From positions 26,616,913-26,680,912 of the forward strand of contig NC_046677.1 in assembly GCF_003369915.1 (NCBI RefSeq): a stretch of 64,000 nt of DNA, given 5' to 3'. The notes under the pieces are model-generated. The model was not told the DNA's origin, did no database searches, and saw nothing but the letters and a program-made list of their open reading frames with translations. A program made the position numbers and the translations under genes. Position 1 is the stretch's first letter. Every line of letters starts with the position of its first letter. Below, piece by piece: positions 12,651 to 24,215 of this stretch. This stretch comes from Drosophila miranda. Lineage: Eukaryota; Arthropoda; Insecta; Diptera; Drosophilidae.

Positions 12651-12870
12651 GACTCAGGTTTTAATTGTAGCGCAAGACAATGGTCTTTAACCATGGCACC
12701 AATCAGCACTTTCGGATGAGCGGAATATTCAATATTTGGCTCGTACTCAAATGTGAGACGAAGAAACGATGCGGGACTCATGTTTTAATTATAGCGCATG
12801 GCAATGCGGACATTCTTTGACCACCAATCAGCACTTTCGGATGAGCGGACGTGAGGCGAAGAAACGAAGC
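12651..12870. repeat. two-copy tandem duplication, about 124 bp
   Basis: 12651-12774 and 12775-about 12870 start with GACTCA and TTTTAATT, share ACCAATCAGCACTTTCGG and end in GAAGAAACGA plus a G-rich tail. The second copy is shortened by about 30 bp. An open minus-strand frame (12785-13303) crosses copy 2 only. Confidence 0.75.
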
Positions 12871-14000
12871 AGGCGTCGTCTGCCATTTTCTCTCTCGTAA
12901 CATCGCGCTTTGTATCCTTTGCCTCTTGCCACATCATCACACGCGCATTTTCGTTATCTTGTTGGATTCGTTCTTTCCGCTCTACTATTTCGTATGTTTC
13001 TTGCTTTATTGGTATTTTTCTGTGACCATTAAATGCTACAATAATTACAGACTGTCGAAGTAGTGTTCTATTTTGTTGTTTTTCTAAATCCAGAGGATAC
13101 CCCTCCGTCGTAACACTAAATTTTTCAACTTGTTTTTGTTTATTTTTTGTTCCGTTTTGCTGTTTGTGATGTTGTTGGTGCCTTCCGCTGTTTTTGTTAT
13201 GTTTGTCGTCGCTCGTTTGTTTCTGTTTTGTATTGCAACCGCCGCCGCCCCCCCCCCTTCTAGGAGATGCCTGCAATCCCCGCAGCTGGTATTTAACATT
13301 CATTTGAAATTGTCATGGCCCGCTGTTGTTCGGACGGGGGACGACTCTTTCCTGCTCGACGATTATGTTGATTGCAGCACAGTTCCTGTGGCTCCATCCC
13401 CCGTCCTTTATGGCTCACGACGACTCCTTATTGTTGGACTAACTGAATGATGAAATGCACTCCACCCCCCCCAACTCCTTCCCCTGGAGGGGTGGGCGGG
13501 GGTTTATCAACTCATTTAGCTTTTGTGCATTGACATTTGGTCCCCATCGCCAGGGCATAACGTTCATTATATCCTGTTGATCTGTTCTAAGCGGAAGTTC
13601 TCATTTCTAAAGATAAAAGTGTGGTGGATGGACTGTCTGATGGTCTCCCTGTCAATTGCAGGCTTATGTCGAGTACAAAGGGGGGGGGAGAGAGAGGATT
13701 TTTCATTGCAGCAATAAATTGCTAAAGTTTTTGGCAGCTTTTCGAGAACATCCCCATGCCCTTCGCCCTTCGTCCCTCTCCCTTCGCCCACTACCTCTTT
13801 TAGTATTCAGTTTGCTCGGTTTTTGGTATCTCACTCTCTCTGTGCGCAAAAAATTTGCATTTTGGGCATAGACTAGTAATTTGATTTTGGACAAAACGCC
13901 AAAAACTTCATCAGAGAGAAGGTATGGGGGCATGGAGGTGCTCCAAGAGGTGGCAAATTGTTTAAAATACACAATAAAATCAAAATATAATACAGCAAAA
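12871..14000. other. non-coding stretch, possible 3' flank of the RING gene
   Basis: A 172-codon open frame on the minus strand (12785-13303) is Lys/Gln/Asn-rich and has no recognisable domain; an opposing plus-strand frame overlaps it. I do not support either as a gene. A C run lies at 13247-13257. Confidence 0.4.
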
Positions 14001-14480
14001 CTAAATATCAATATACATATAGCGTATATCAAAAGTGATGGCCGTCTGGCGGCAGACGGGACAATTCAACCGTCCTCTCCCAAGGTAGTTCCGAATGCAC
14101 GAGTCGCCAAAGAAATGGCCGCACTTCAGCGAAATCATGCGATGGGGCCCAGACATGTCCCAGCCCTCGTAACAGATGATGCAATTGGGAATGAGTACGC
14201 CCTCGGACTGGTCGGTACGGGGTGCCAGCTGCATTTCATGCAGTCTGTTTTCTAGTTGCGCCACGTTTAATGTCTGCTCTTGCAGCTGCAGCTTCAGATC
14301 CTCATTTTCTGCGGCAAGATCCCGGTTCTTGATGCGTTCCTGGTCCAGGGCTGTCATCAGTTCGGCTTGACGGGTTCTGTCGAATGGATTTATGCGTCTG
14401 ATAGAACGGACAATGGCTCGGCTTCGAAGATTGAGGTCCCGTGGTGGGTCCGGTCCTCCATTTGAATTTGTGCGATTCAT
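14001..14480 (-). CDS. coiled-coil RING protein with RFWD3-type RING (159 aa)
   Basis: Likely a small E3 ubiquitin ligase. Residues about 38-85 form a Leu/Glu-rich coiled coil (TALDQERIKNRDLAAENEDL and following heptads). The C-terminal RING has C100, C103, C120, H122, C128, C140 and C143 in the arrangement CIIC...KCGHFFG..C...CPVC, followed by a D-I-x-x-x-Y tail. This CGHxFG pattern, with glycine (G125) where a classic RING has its fifth zinc ligand, is that of the RFWD3 RING. The WD40 repeats and N-terminal half of RFWD3 are absent; several small Drosophila RING proteins share this layout. The frame is open further upstream, but the first well-placed ATG (AAAATG context, 14480) gives a sensible N-terminus; upstream is AT-rich and looks like 5' UTR. 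It is single-exon and lies inside a long minus-strand non-coding region, so it is probably nested in an intron. I infer ubiquitin-ligase activity from the domain only. Confidence 0.85.
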   Translation of the reverse strand: MNRTNSNGGPDPPRDLNLRSRAIVRSIRRINPFDRTRQAELMTALDQERIKNRDLAAENEDLKLQLQEQTLNVAQLENRLHEMQLAPRTDQSEGVLIPNCIICYEGWDMSGPHRMISLKCGHFFGDSCIRNYLGRGRLNCPVCRQTAITFDIRYMYIDI

Positions 14481-16803
14481 TTTAAAATTTTTTGTATAAT
14501 TTTTGTAGTGAAAATATATACGCACAAATATCAGAAATATCTGAAACATGACGAAAGGAATTTGTGATTTGCCTGGCCACAAAAACCAACGTGTACTAAG
14601 GTAAAGATTCCTGGAAATACCTTAAAACTAAAACACAAATTGAATAATTTTTGGTGGAAATTATTGCTTGGAACTTTCCTTCATTATTCCCCATAAATAA
14701 GCCATAGAAAATCCCTCTCCTTTTCTGTTTCACTGCTAATTGCTGCCCCTCTCCCCACCCGACCCTGACCCTGCTGCAGAGGCCTGACATCCCCCCAGTC
14801 CATGTTGAATATTTGTCTCACTATTTCCGAAAAATCTTGTTTTATTTATGGCATCCACTCCACAGTCTGTCCTCTCCTCTTTTCAGGCAGGACTCTTGTC
14901 GCACCAACAATTTATATTGCATACTTTCAGCGTTTCGAACGATGCATTTTTGGCTCGCTTTCGGATATCTGCGTCTGCGCCTCCTCCCTGCCAAATCGAG
15001 TTGCGTCGAATGTTGCTTCATTTATATTTCAATTTTGATTCGTTTCTTGTCAATCAGTTAGACAAGCAAAGCCCCCGCCCCGCCCCCAGCCGTCCCCCCC
15101 TCGCTTTTGGCAGCTAAAAATGTTTCGCTGTCTGTGGCTTTTCGGCGAAAAGTAAATTTTTCCGTACGTTAATTGAAAATTTATTGAGACAAATTGTGTT
15201 TTATTTACGCATTATTGACGTTTTCCGCCTCCGTCCCCGCCCCCCGGCCTGCTGCTTTATTTTGGATGAATTATTGGTTTATCTCGCGAAATGGAGATGG
15301 TGATGGATACTCTGGCCCATCAGGCTTTTAATTGAGCTAACGGTCGGTTACACGATGCCATATCCAGCGATGGCGAATGAATGCTTTTGCTGGTGTGACT
15401 GTGAAAAAAGCACTCTGCGTTCTTTGTTTTTCATAAATTGCCTGATAAACATGCCAAAGTCATTACCGCAAAAATACAGTTCGTCAAAAAGCGAGGTGTT
15501 CTCCCCCTCTGTGTGCGTGTGTGTGTGTGTGCCTTTAATTAATGCAAACAGATTTAACTGATTTTTTTACAGCCACTATATACTTCATTATGTACATACG
15601 TGTGCTCAATCATCCCTGTAACTCGTTACACAAGTGAAATACTTGATGGAAATTGATATGAATCAATTGTAACACACGAATTGCTCTCCTCAGCCCTCCC
15701 CCTCCACCCCTCTCCAGCGACAATGAACAAACAAAAATGATGAACACTCCGCGTTCGCGACGTGTGTTTGAGCAAATAAAAATTAAATAAAGGCAGGGCG
15801 GGGGTAGAAAGGCGAAAAATCTGTGAATAAAACAAAAAAAATATAAATATACATATGTGTCCATTCTGCAGGGATTATGTCACTTTCGTTTCCGCTTTCG
15901 CCGCCCCCTTCTATTCCCATGGCAACCCCCACCGGAGTGCGTCTGCCAACTGGAGTTTGGGTATTAATTTATATGATATGTAAATTAATATGGAATATAA
16001 AATTTGTGCAATTAGCCGCTCGAATTGATTGACAAGAATTGTCCGCGTCCACATCCACATCCACATCCACATCCACGTCCACGTCCTCTTTTTTTTGTTG
16101 TTTTGCTCCTGTGGCTAGCGGCAAAAATGATCAACAAATTATATTTGAAAATTTGATTTATTTATTGCGTTTATATTTGGCTTGTTATTTTTCCTTTGTT
16201 TTGGATTATAATTAAGAGCATACTAAAATGCAAATATAAATATTTTTTAAGCGATTTGGAATATATTTCTATGCCGGAAATTGGGGTTTTAGCTCGTACA
16301 AACCGAGTTATATTTTTTGCTATATTTATTTAATAATTTGAGGGGAATATCAAAGAAATAATTAGAAATACTGGAGGAAATATTGTACACGCGCGTCATG
16401 CAGCATACACCCTCGGCTTTTGTTGCATTTCAGCCTAGGATGGAATATAGAATTTTGATAATTTAATGAAAATTACAAAAAAATTTAATTTTTACAATTT
16501 TTCAATCTATATATATTTTGTAAATGCTCCTAAAATATTTCTTTAATTTTATTTATTTATAGTTATTTCTATTCCATAAATTGCATTAATTAATTAAAAA
16601 TATCTCCCAGTAAAGTTTGGCCTTCAACGTTTCAGCAATCCCCTTTTCAAATCTCTGTAATCTTTCCCTGCCGCCGAAAATCCTGTAGATTAATCCACAG
16701 ACAAGCATTTAGCAGGCGGGCAGATCCCTGGGGGTAACCCCCAGTTATGTAATCAATCAATTCCCACCGCTCTCTGTGCTGATATTTTCATTTGAAATTT
16801 CAG
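14481..16803. other. non-coding stretch
   Basis: No supportable gene. AT-rich from about 15940, with a CCACAT-type hexanucleotide repeat listed separately; a GT tract near 15513-15531. Confidence 0.5.
16047..16086. repeat. hexanucleotide repeat (TCCACA/TCCACG)n
   Basis: Six to seven near-perfect hexamers of the form TCCACA, the first and last ones reading TCCACG or TCC. Confidence 0.85.
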
Positions 16804-16868
16804 CTGCTCAGTCAGTCGTTGAGGCTGTTTCCACTCGAACGATTTCCACAATCAATTTGTGTTACACA
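16804..16868 (+). promoter_or_regulatory. candidate initiator plus non-coding first exon
   Basis: Two overlapping initiator-like sequences (CTCAGTCAGTCG, about 16807-16818) are followed about 50 bases later by a strong splice donor, ACACA|GTAAGTATA (donor G at 16869). No start codon lies between, as expected for an untranslated first exon. No downstream coding exon could be tied to it, so this is suggestive only. Confidence 0.25.
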
Positions 16869-17865
16869 GTAAGTATATCAGCATTTATATCTCTCACTCT
16901 CAGTCTCTCTCTCAGTCTCTCTCTGCCCCTTCCACCACTCACGCAAATTATTTAATTATTTATGCAAATAAATAACTTTATTTTGCACTTAATTTCATAT
17001 ATATTTTTTTTTTTTTACGCCCCACACACCACACATTTGTGCAACGTGCCAAATTGAAGGCAAAAAGATTTTTACGCCAACAAAAGGTGTCAAATGGACT
17101 TAATTCATATTATTTTCTCTTCATTTTACGTTCGTGGATTTTTAGTTTTTTTTTTTTATACCATTAATAGTCTCGTTTTTTTGCCTTTTGTGACATTTAT
17201 TATTTATTAGGTGCATTTAAATATTTTATGCACACATTCTGTTAGTTTTTCCATAATTTATAAATTGGCCAATTGTGCGTGAAGAGGCTTAACAAGCCTT
17301 CTCTTCCTCCGTCAGCCCTGCCCAGCCCTGCCACTCGGCCATTCGATGGGCATTGAGTGGTCGTGTCAATTCCGATAGGGACCGTGTATAGACCCTGTGA
17401 ATGTGACAATCGATTGTCAGAGCATAACCATGGAGCATAGACGACCCTTCGCTCTCGTTGGGGCAATGCCCCACTGTGCACTGTGCACTGTGCGTTGAGG
17501 GGCATAATGAAGTTGATGCGACATTGTTCTCCGGCTCCCCCATTGTGTGCCGCTGCTGCTGCTGCTGCTGCCGCTGGTGCTGCTGCTCTCCATCGTGGCT
17601 TGTCAATAAAGTGTCAATAATTTATAAAACAAACAAAAGTTGTCCCGGCATAATGCCGTAAACAAGTGTTGGGAAACGGTTGCGGGGGTGGAGCAGTGCG
17701 GAACAAGGACTGGAAAGTACTTGTGGATCCATCTCAAAAGGGAACAACAACAACAAAATTTATAGGAAAAAAAAATCATTGCTAGTCAAAGTGCTTGATA
17801 CTCTTTCAGCGGAAAACGAGAGGCAAATTTGTCCAGTACTGGATGCTGTTGGTGGTTCAAAGCAA

Positions 17866-17920
17866 GCCGAAAAGTAGGCAACAGAAAATCCTCACCAACA
17901 AAATCTCAACAACAGCAAAG
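17866..17920 (+). repeat. dispersed direct repeat, copy 1
   Basis: Starts GCCGAAAAGTAGGCAACA and continues with an AATC, TCAACAACA-rich segment; the same sequence with a few changes occurs at 18750-18800 in the same orientation. Confidence 0.65.
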
Positions 17921-18749
17921 AAGGGCCGCCTGAGGCTTGCTATCAATCCCTTTTTATAGGTTAACAAACTTCTCTTCAAAATCATTATACCCTTTTGAAA
18001 GTACATGCAAAAGGGATACTTTTCTAATGCAAATATTTGCCTACTGCTCGCGACTCTCTCGCTGGCAGTTCGATGTTTATTTAAAATTTATTAAAAAACA
18101 GCAGCACATACTTTATGGAGACCCATAGATGGTGCTGGGAGATGAGATGGCAGGGAATTGCAATTTATGTTGACATACTTAAAGCTCATCAATGATATTT
18201 TGTTGGCACTGTCGGTGTCTGTCTGTCTGTCGGTCTGCCCGTCTGTCTGTTTGCCTGTCCTTTGTCTGTCGTTGTTTCAGTTTCATTTGTTTGCCACCGA
18301 AGTATGTGTCGTGTAAACATTGGCAATTTAAATAATTAATCCATAAATATTGTATACATACTGTCGTATATTTTAAAACGATTGGAATTGATTATGACAA
18401 TGATGGTCTGCTCTGTTCTGTTGTTGACTTAAAAGTGTTTTGCGTAAAGTGATTGCCGAGTAAAATAAATTCCGATGATGATAATATTTGAATAATTCAA
18501 TTGTAATTACGATATTTGTGCAAATTAAAGGATGGATCCTAGGTAAACCGCTGAGTTATTTCTATACAGAAGATGAGTTTGAGGTGTTGGTAAATTATTG
18601 AACAAGTAAGTGTTGTACATTTCTGTCGGTGGAAAGCCTTTGAGGTTGGGGTTGGGGAATTCGAGCTGAAAATTAATTTAAATTTGTCTGGTGATTGTGG
18701 ATTTATAGATGGGATTGATATATGGGATAAAACGCATTTAATCGCCAAT
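17921..18749. other. non-coding stretch with GTCY tract
   Basis: No gene. A hairpin-like TATACCCTTTT...AAAAGGGATA lies at 17986-18017 and a (GTCY)n-type tract at about 18208-18265. Both resemble parts of a reversed DINE-1-like element, but the sequence between them does not clearly match. Confidence 0.4.
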
Positions 18750-18800
18750 GCCGAAAAGTAGGCAACATAAAAATCTTCAACAACAGAATGTCAACAATAA
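18750..18800 (+). repeat. dispersed direct repeat, copy 2
   Basis: Partner of 17866-17920; starts with the identical GCCGAAAAGTAGGCAACA and keeps the AACAACA-rich continuation. Confidence 0.65.
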
Positions 18801-21800
18801 GAAAAATTTAAATATCTTTGGAAACCCTGCTAAAAGAAACTAAAACAATAACTATCGTTAATTTCCCAATTAAAATCCCTTTTCCAGTGCTGATTAAAAG
18901 CTTATGGAATAGTTTTTCGCCCAGCATCGCAAAGTTGTACGATAATTCCCTCGCCCCCAAAGGCACAACTTAATCTCAAATATTCAATAACAAACCGCAA
19001 AAATCGCGCACTAATACCCTTAATCCTGGGACCCCCCAACCCAGGGCCAGGCCCTATGCCCCACAGGAACCATCCATGCCACAAAGTGATGAGCAAAGTG
19101 TTGTAAAGTGCAGCCAGGCGCAAGACTCATGCGACTGATTAAAAACGCGCCGTACCGCCTTCTAAAACTGTCAAAGGGCCTTTGGCAACGGATTTTATGA
19201 TGAGAAAAACTTTTGAAGCGAAAGTGCGAACGATGTTGTCAGCGGCGGCAGGCGGCAAGCGGCAGGAAGGAAGGGTTTGAGAAATTAAAAGAGGAGGTGT
19301 GGGGGGGGGGAGCCCAAGGTGAAAGTGCATGCGGCAACCCCTTTGGCAAGCAGTGCATTTTGTCCTTTGTAATTAAAGTTTTGCGCGCGCGGGGATTATG
19401 AAATGTCGAAGAAGCCACAGAGACAGAAGCAGCAGCGGCAGCGGCAGCTGCATCCGAAGGTGCAATGGCAGCTCCAGACAATGGGAGGACCCAAAGACAC
19501 CCACAACAACGACAACGACAACGACAACGTTGCTGAAAGTGCCACTCGAGCCGGGAACAATAGGAAGAGGAACAGTGTTGAGAAATGAGAACTGAAGAGT
19601 GTGCGAATGGGACCCGCCAAGAAGTGCGAATGAGAAGACGTTACAGCCAGCCGGCCCGTTGCCCGCCAAGTGTCTCATTTTAGTTATGGCAGAAGGAGCC
19701 TTCGTCTGGTCTGGTCTGGTCTGGTCCCGCAGGCTGTTCTCGGAGCGCACGCTTCAGCGATTCGAAACAAAAGTGCCGCCCCTTTGGAGAAGTTGCCACA
19801 GATTTAGCTGCAACTTACAGCACAACAAAAAGACACAGAGAGACAATTGCACGGGAAGGGGCGCCACGGGGCACAGAGACAAACTGTTGCCTCTCCCTCA
19901 TTCTGGGAAATTGAAAAGCGAGCAAAAAGTCCTAAGAAAACTGCGAGTAAGCGGCAGCAATTTGCACAGAAAAGAAATTATGCACAGAGCACCAGAGAAA
20001 GAGCGAGGGACATCTGCTCTGCTGTCCTTGGAGAGAGATGGCCACTCAGCGATACCCTGGAAACGGAAGGAAGGAAAGGTGGGGAATGGGTTTGGGGAAA
20101 CAAAACAAATTAAGAAGGTCAAGGCGTATCCATTAACTGATTTTCTAGAGAACAAATTGCTTGGCTTTAAAGCGTTTCCCCCTGCATTGGATTGCATTTA
20201 AGTTTTTTTCTATAATGTCAACTCTCAAAAATCTCTTACCCCAACAGCAAATTCACCCCAAACCACCCCAGAGCTATCTTTGAAGGAAAAACAATAAGAA
20301 ACAATAAGGACAAAAGACGCCAAAAGCGCAGTGGCAACACCTGGCCAAAAAGGGGCATTCCCTTAACCCTCGGGCCACCCCAAACAAACGAGAGAGAGAG
20401 AGAGCTGGAGGGGGGGTTGTGGAGGTGCGAATTTGTAATAAAAAATGCACTGCGCCACGCGGCAGCAAACCCCGAGGCAACTCTGTGGCAAAAGCTAAGG
20501 TTAAGGCGGTCCTCCCCTTCGGTGTGTGTTTTTTTTTGGGGAGCCACACTTCAATGGAGTTTCTTTGGGGAGCTAAATCTAATTTGGGTTTCGGTGGCTG
20601 CCCTGCCGCCCTTTTGTGGCATTAGCTTGCCGGGCACGTGTTTAAGAAATTATCTAGAGCAGCAGGGAAGCAGCAGAAGCAGGAGCACCCCAACCGAAAA
20701 AAAGGGCTACGCTACGGGGAAAAAAAAATTCAATTGCTGGAAGTTTTCTTTGGAAACTCGCTCTCTCGCTTATATTTCCTTCCTTTTGGCAGGGCAGGAC
20801 GGGCAGGCAGACCTGCATTTATGAAAAATTCATAAAGGATAATGAGCGACAAGCGCGTGTCAACGCAGGACCATGAAGCAGCAGCAGGAGCAGCAGCAGG
20901 AGGATCAGGACCAGCGAAAGAGCCAGGGCCAAAACGTTTTGCCAAACCAACGAGCAGGCAAACGGCGTGAAACAAGGACATGCAAGAAGGGATACGATGG
21001 ACGCTGGACATGACAGCATTAGCTGCAGCAGCAGCAACAGCAGCAGCTCCTGTTGCACCTGCTGCTGCTCCTGTCCTGCTGCTGGGGCTAATTAAAATCC
21101 CGACAAGTTATGCACTGATGGGTTGCCATGACAGATAAGCAGCTGCCACGGCGGGGCATAATGGAGTCAAAGGTGTTAGATAAGTACGAGTGGCAAAGGG
21201 TTGCAGGTTGCAGGTTGCAGGTTGCAGCCAGGGATTTTGGGTAGGGGTTTCGGCTGCCGCTGCACCTGACAAGTGGAGCACACAAAGCAAAGCAAAGCAA
21301 CGCTAAGCAAAGACAAGCGACCCGCATTCCAGTCATTTTGATACCCGGTACTCTCTGGCTGTGCGAAGGGGATATTGGGTGTCGCGGAGGTGTGGGTAAT
21401 AGGGAGCGGAAAGGGGCGTGGGAGAGCATTAAGTTAATGAGTGGGTGCCTGTCTGTTTCTTTACGATTTCTATGTTTTCTACTCATCAAAAGTTTATATT
21501 AAATCTTTTCACTTATTTTTCTGCCTTTGTAAATCAAGAAAAAACTTGCGGAGTCCATAATTATTAAGAAACATAATGGAGTCGGAGATAAAAGGCATAT
21601 ATCTATTATATAAATAAATAAATAATATATATATAAATAAATATAAATATACATAAAAATAATAATAAACCAAATAAATAAAAATATGAGAAAATAAAAA
21701 AACATTCATATTTAAATTAAATATTCGCTTTTTAAACAGAATTCAGGCGTGTATTTTAATACGGCCCATAATTTATCTAAATATAAAAAAATAGAATTTA

Positions 21801-24132
21801 TTTTATTATAGGAATTATACCATATCTAAATATTAAAATAATTCATTTGAATGGGAAACATATTTATTTTTAATCATTTTTATTATCTAAACAGATTTGA
21901 AAAATCATCGGAATGTAAGACGAGCATTAAAAACCAATCCGTAACAATTAGACAGATATCTGGCTCATATTTAGTAGATATATCTTTTCCCCCTATTTAT
22001 CGAAAATCATAAAAAAAGATACATAATAAAGTGAGCTATTATCTCCATAAATATAAAAAAAAAAAATAATAATAATAAAAACCAAGGATAAAATTAAATA
22101 ATAATTTGTGACATAATAAATTACTAAATTAATAGAATAATAATATGTAAATTAAATAATTAAATACTGTTTAAATATATAATTTTCATCACCAATTTAT
22201 TAAAATCCGAATTCTTTAATTAGTTCCCTTAGAACAAAATCAGCCGCCTAGAGGGTACTGTACACTCATACTATTCCCTAAAGTCATTTTTTGCGAGTAC
22301 TTGTTTTGACTTTAAGTTTCGCCCTAGACTTTAGGGCGCGTGGGTGTGGCACAAGACAGCGACGGGGGGCGAGAGGGTGGCTAGAGCCGCATTCTGTGTT
22401 TAGTTATTGGGTTAATAAAACAACAGGGGAAACGCACACACACACACACACAAACACACATGTGGAGAGGGAAAAAACAAAAGCCAAATTACGAGTAGTC
22501 AGGGGCTCACCTAGTTTTAACCATTTTTCTGGCACATAGTTTTTCAGCGTTCTCCGGGGCGTATGCGCAATATTTGTATGTGGATTAACAAGCTGCTGGT
22601 GCTTCCTGTGGGCCAGGGGACAGTGCTGAATGCGTAACTAAGACATGGCCAAGTGTACAGAGAGTTGACAGTTGTCAGGGGGCCCACAGAGGGAACTGCT
22701 GCCGCTGCCAGAAAGAATGAGAACGGACAAAGGTAACCAAGGTGCCACTGCCACTGGATTGGACTGGGGCTTGGGTCTGTGCTCGCTCTCTTTTATGGGG
22801 TTTGGTTTTCTTTTTCACTTTGGCAATAGTTTTGCCACATAATTTATGTGTGTTGAGTGTTGTTTGGGTGCGGGCAAAACAAAAAAAAGCTGGTGATATA
22901 TAAGCCATGTGCTATCTGTGCAGGAGAATGAATGATATTTGTACGAGTATATGTGCTGAAGGGGGGGTCATAAAGCCATACCAATCTATTTGAAATGTGT
23001 ATTTGTGCTGCTCGGGAGTCAAGAGTCAAAGGTTGGACTTTTCTTTCTAAAATGGTCTTGGGGGCAGTATTTTTGCAGTTATTTGAGCTGTGAAAGCTGT
23101 TTTTAAACTGGTTTCAAAGGAAGAACATGGCAGATGGCTAGACAATACATAAGAAACCTTTTTAGCAGTGGTTTCTGATCAAATCTCAGAGGCTGTTGTG
23201 AGATGACAAGAAAAGAGTTGAGTTCTGACCAAAAACTCGATTTAGTTACCTTTAAGAGAGCGTAGATTGTACCTAGGGATACACCTGCCTGATCTGTGGG
23301 CTTACACACGAAATACACTGCATTTTCGCCCGCTTTACATACATTTCCCTCGGGGAATGCACTTTAATCAAGAGCCCCAGAGGCCCCCGGCCCAAGGCCC
23401 ACTCGTATTCGCACTCGCAATCCGCAACCCGGCGGCATTTCTCAGATTCATGTATCTAATTGATTTGCCTGTGGGGGAATGGCTTGGGTGCGGCATGGCC
23501 CATAATAATTCGAGTGCTTTCTCGTGCTTGAATTCCTGCCTTCCTTCCTGCAGAGGCATTCTTCATCCGAGACGCGCAATCAAGGCGACATCTTAAATGA
23601 TTCAACACCTTGAGCGGATAAGATCCTCCGCTGTCGAGGACAGACATATCAATCAGTGTTCCGAAAGCCAGGCAGAGGGGGGAAGGAAGGAAGGGCAAGG
23701 ACTCATTGTCAGATCTTCGCCAGTGCTGCTTCACAGTCTTCTTCTCAATGTCTCGCTGGCTGTCTCTTTCTCGCTGTGTCTCTCATACTCGCTGCCTGTC
23801 GCACTGCGTGAGAAAAATTGCGTTGCATTATTTACATGTGCGCGCGGCGCCTGAAAGCATGCTTTAATTTATTTTAATTCATTCTTTCTCCACTCTACTC
23901 CACTACTCCTACTTCTCCCACTCCTCACACTCCTCCTCCCTTTCTTCCGGCATTGTCAACGATGATGTTGCCCCCCTTCTGAGTGATATGTAAATATGCA
24001 GTTACGCGCTTACTTTGTCGTGCAATTACAGTAAACCAACCATGCCCATACCCATACCCCGATACGACCCTCCTACGCTTCCTCTACACCACCATCCAAC
24101 CATTCTCTCTCTCTCTCTCTCTTTCTGTCTTT
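18801..24132. other. long non-coding stretch with AT-rich core
   Basis: No supportable gene. 21590-22210 is strongly AT-rich with TAAATAAA-type low complexity. A CA tract lies at about 22434-22462. A 200-codon plus-strand frame at 19599-20201 has no recognisable domain and probably arises from base composition. A short hairpin CGCCCTA/TAGGGCG lies near 22320-22338. Confidence 0.5.
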
Positions 24133-24215
24133 CCTATGGCTGTCTCTCTCCTTGTATCCCCTATCGCTTTCTCTCGCCTTGTATCCCCTATCGCTGTCTC
24201 TCGCCTTGTATCCCC
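24133..24215. repeat. three-unit 27-bp minisatellite
   Basis: Three head-to-tail units of the form CCTATCGCTGTCTCTCGCC followed by TTGTATCC; units differ at one to four positions. Confidence 0.9.

Noticed and set aside
12785..13303. 172-codon Lys/Gln/Asn-rich minus-strand frame
   Set aside because: No recognisable domain, opposing open frame on the other strand, and it ends within a tandem duplication; composition alone can explain it.
19599..20201. 200-codon plus-strand frame
   Set aside because: No domain, no promoter or polyadenylation support, and an overlapping frame of similar quality on the same strand.
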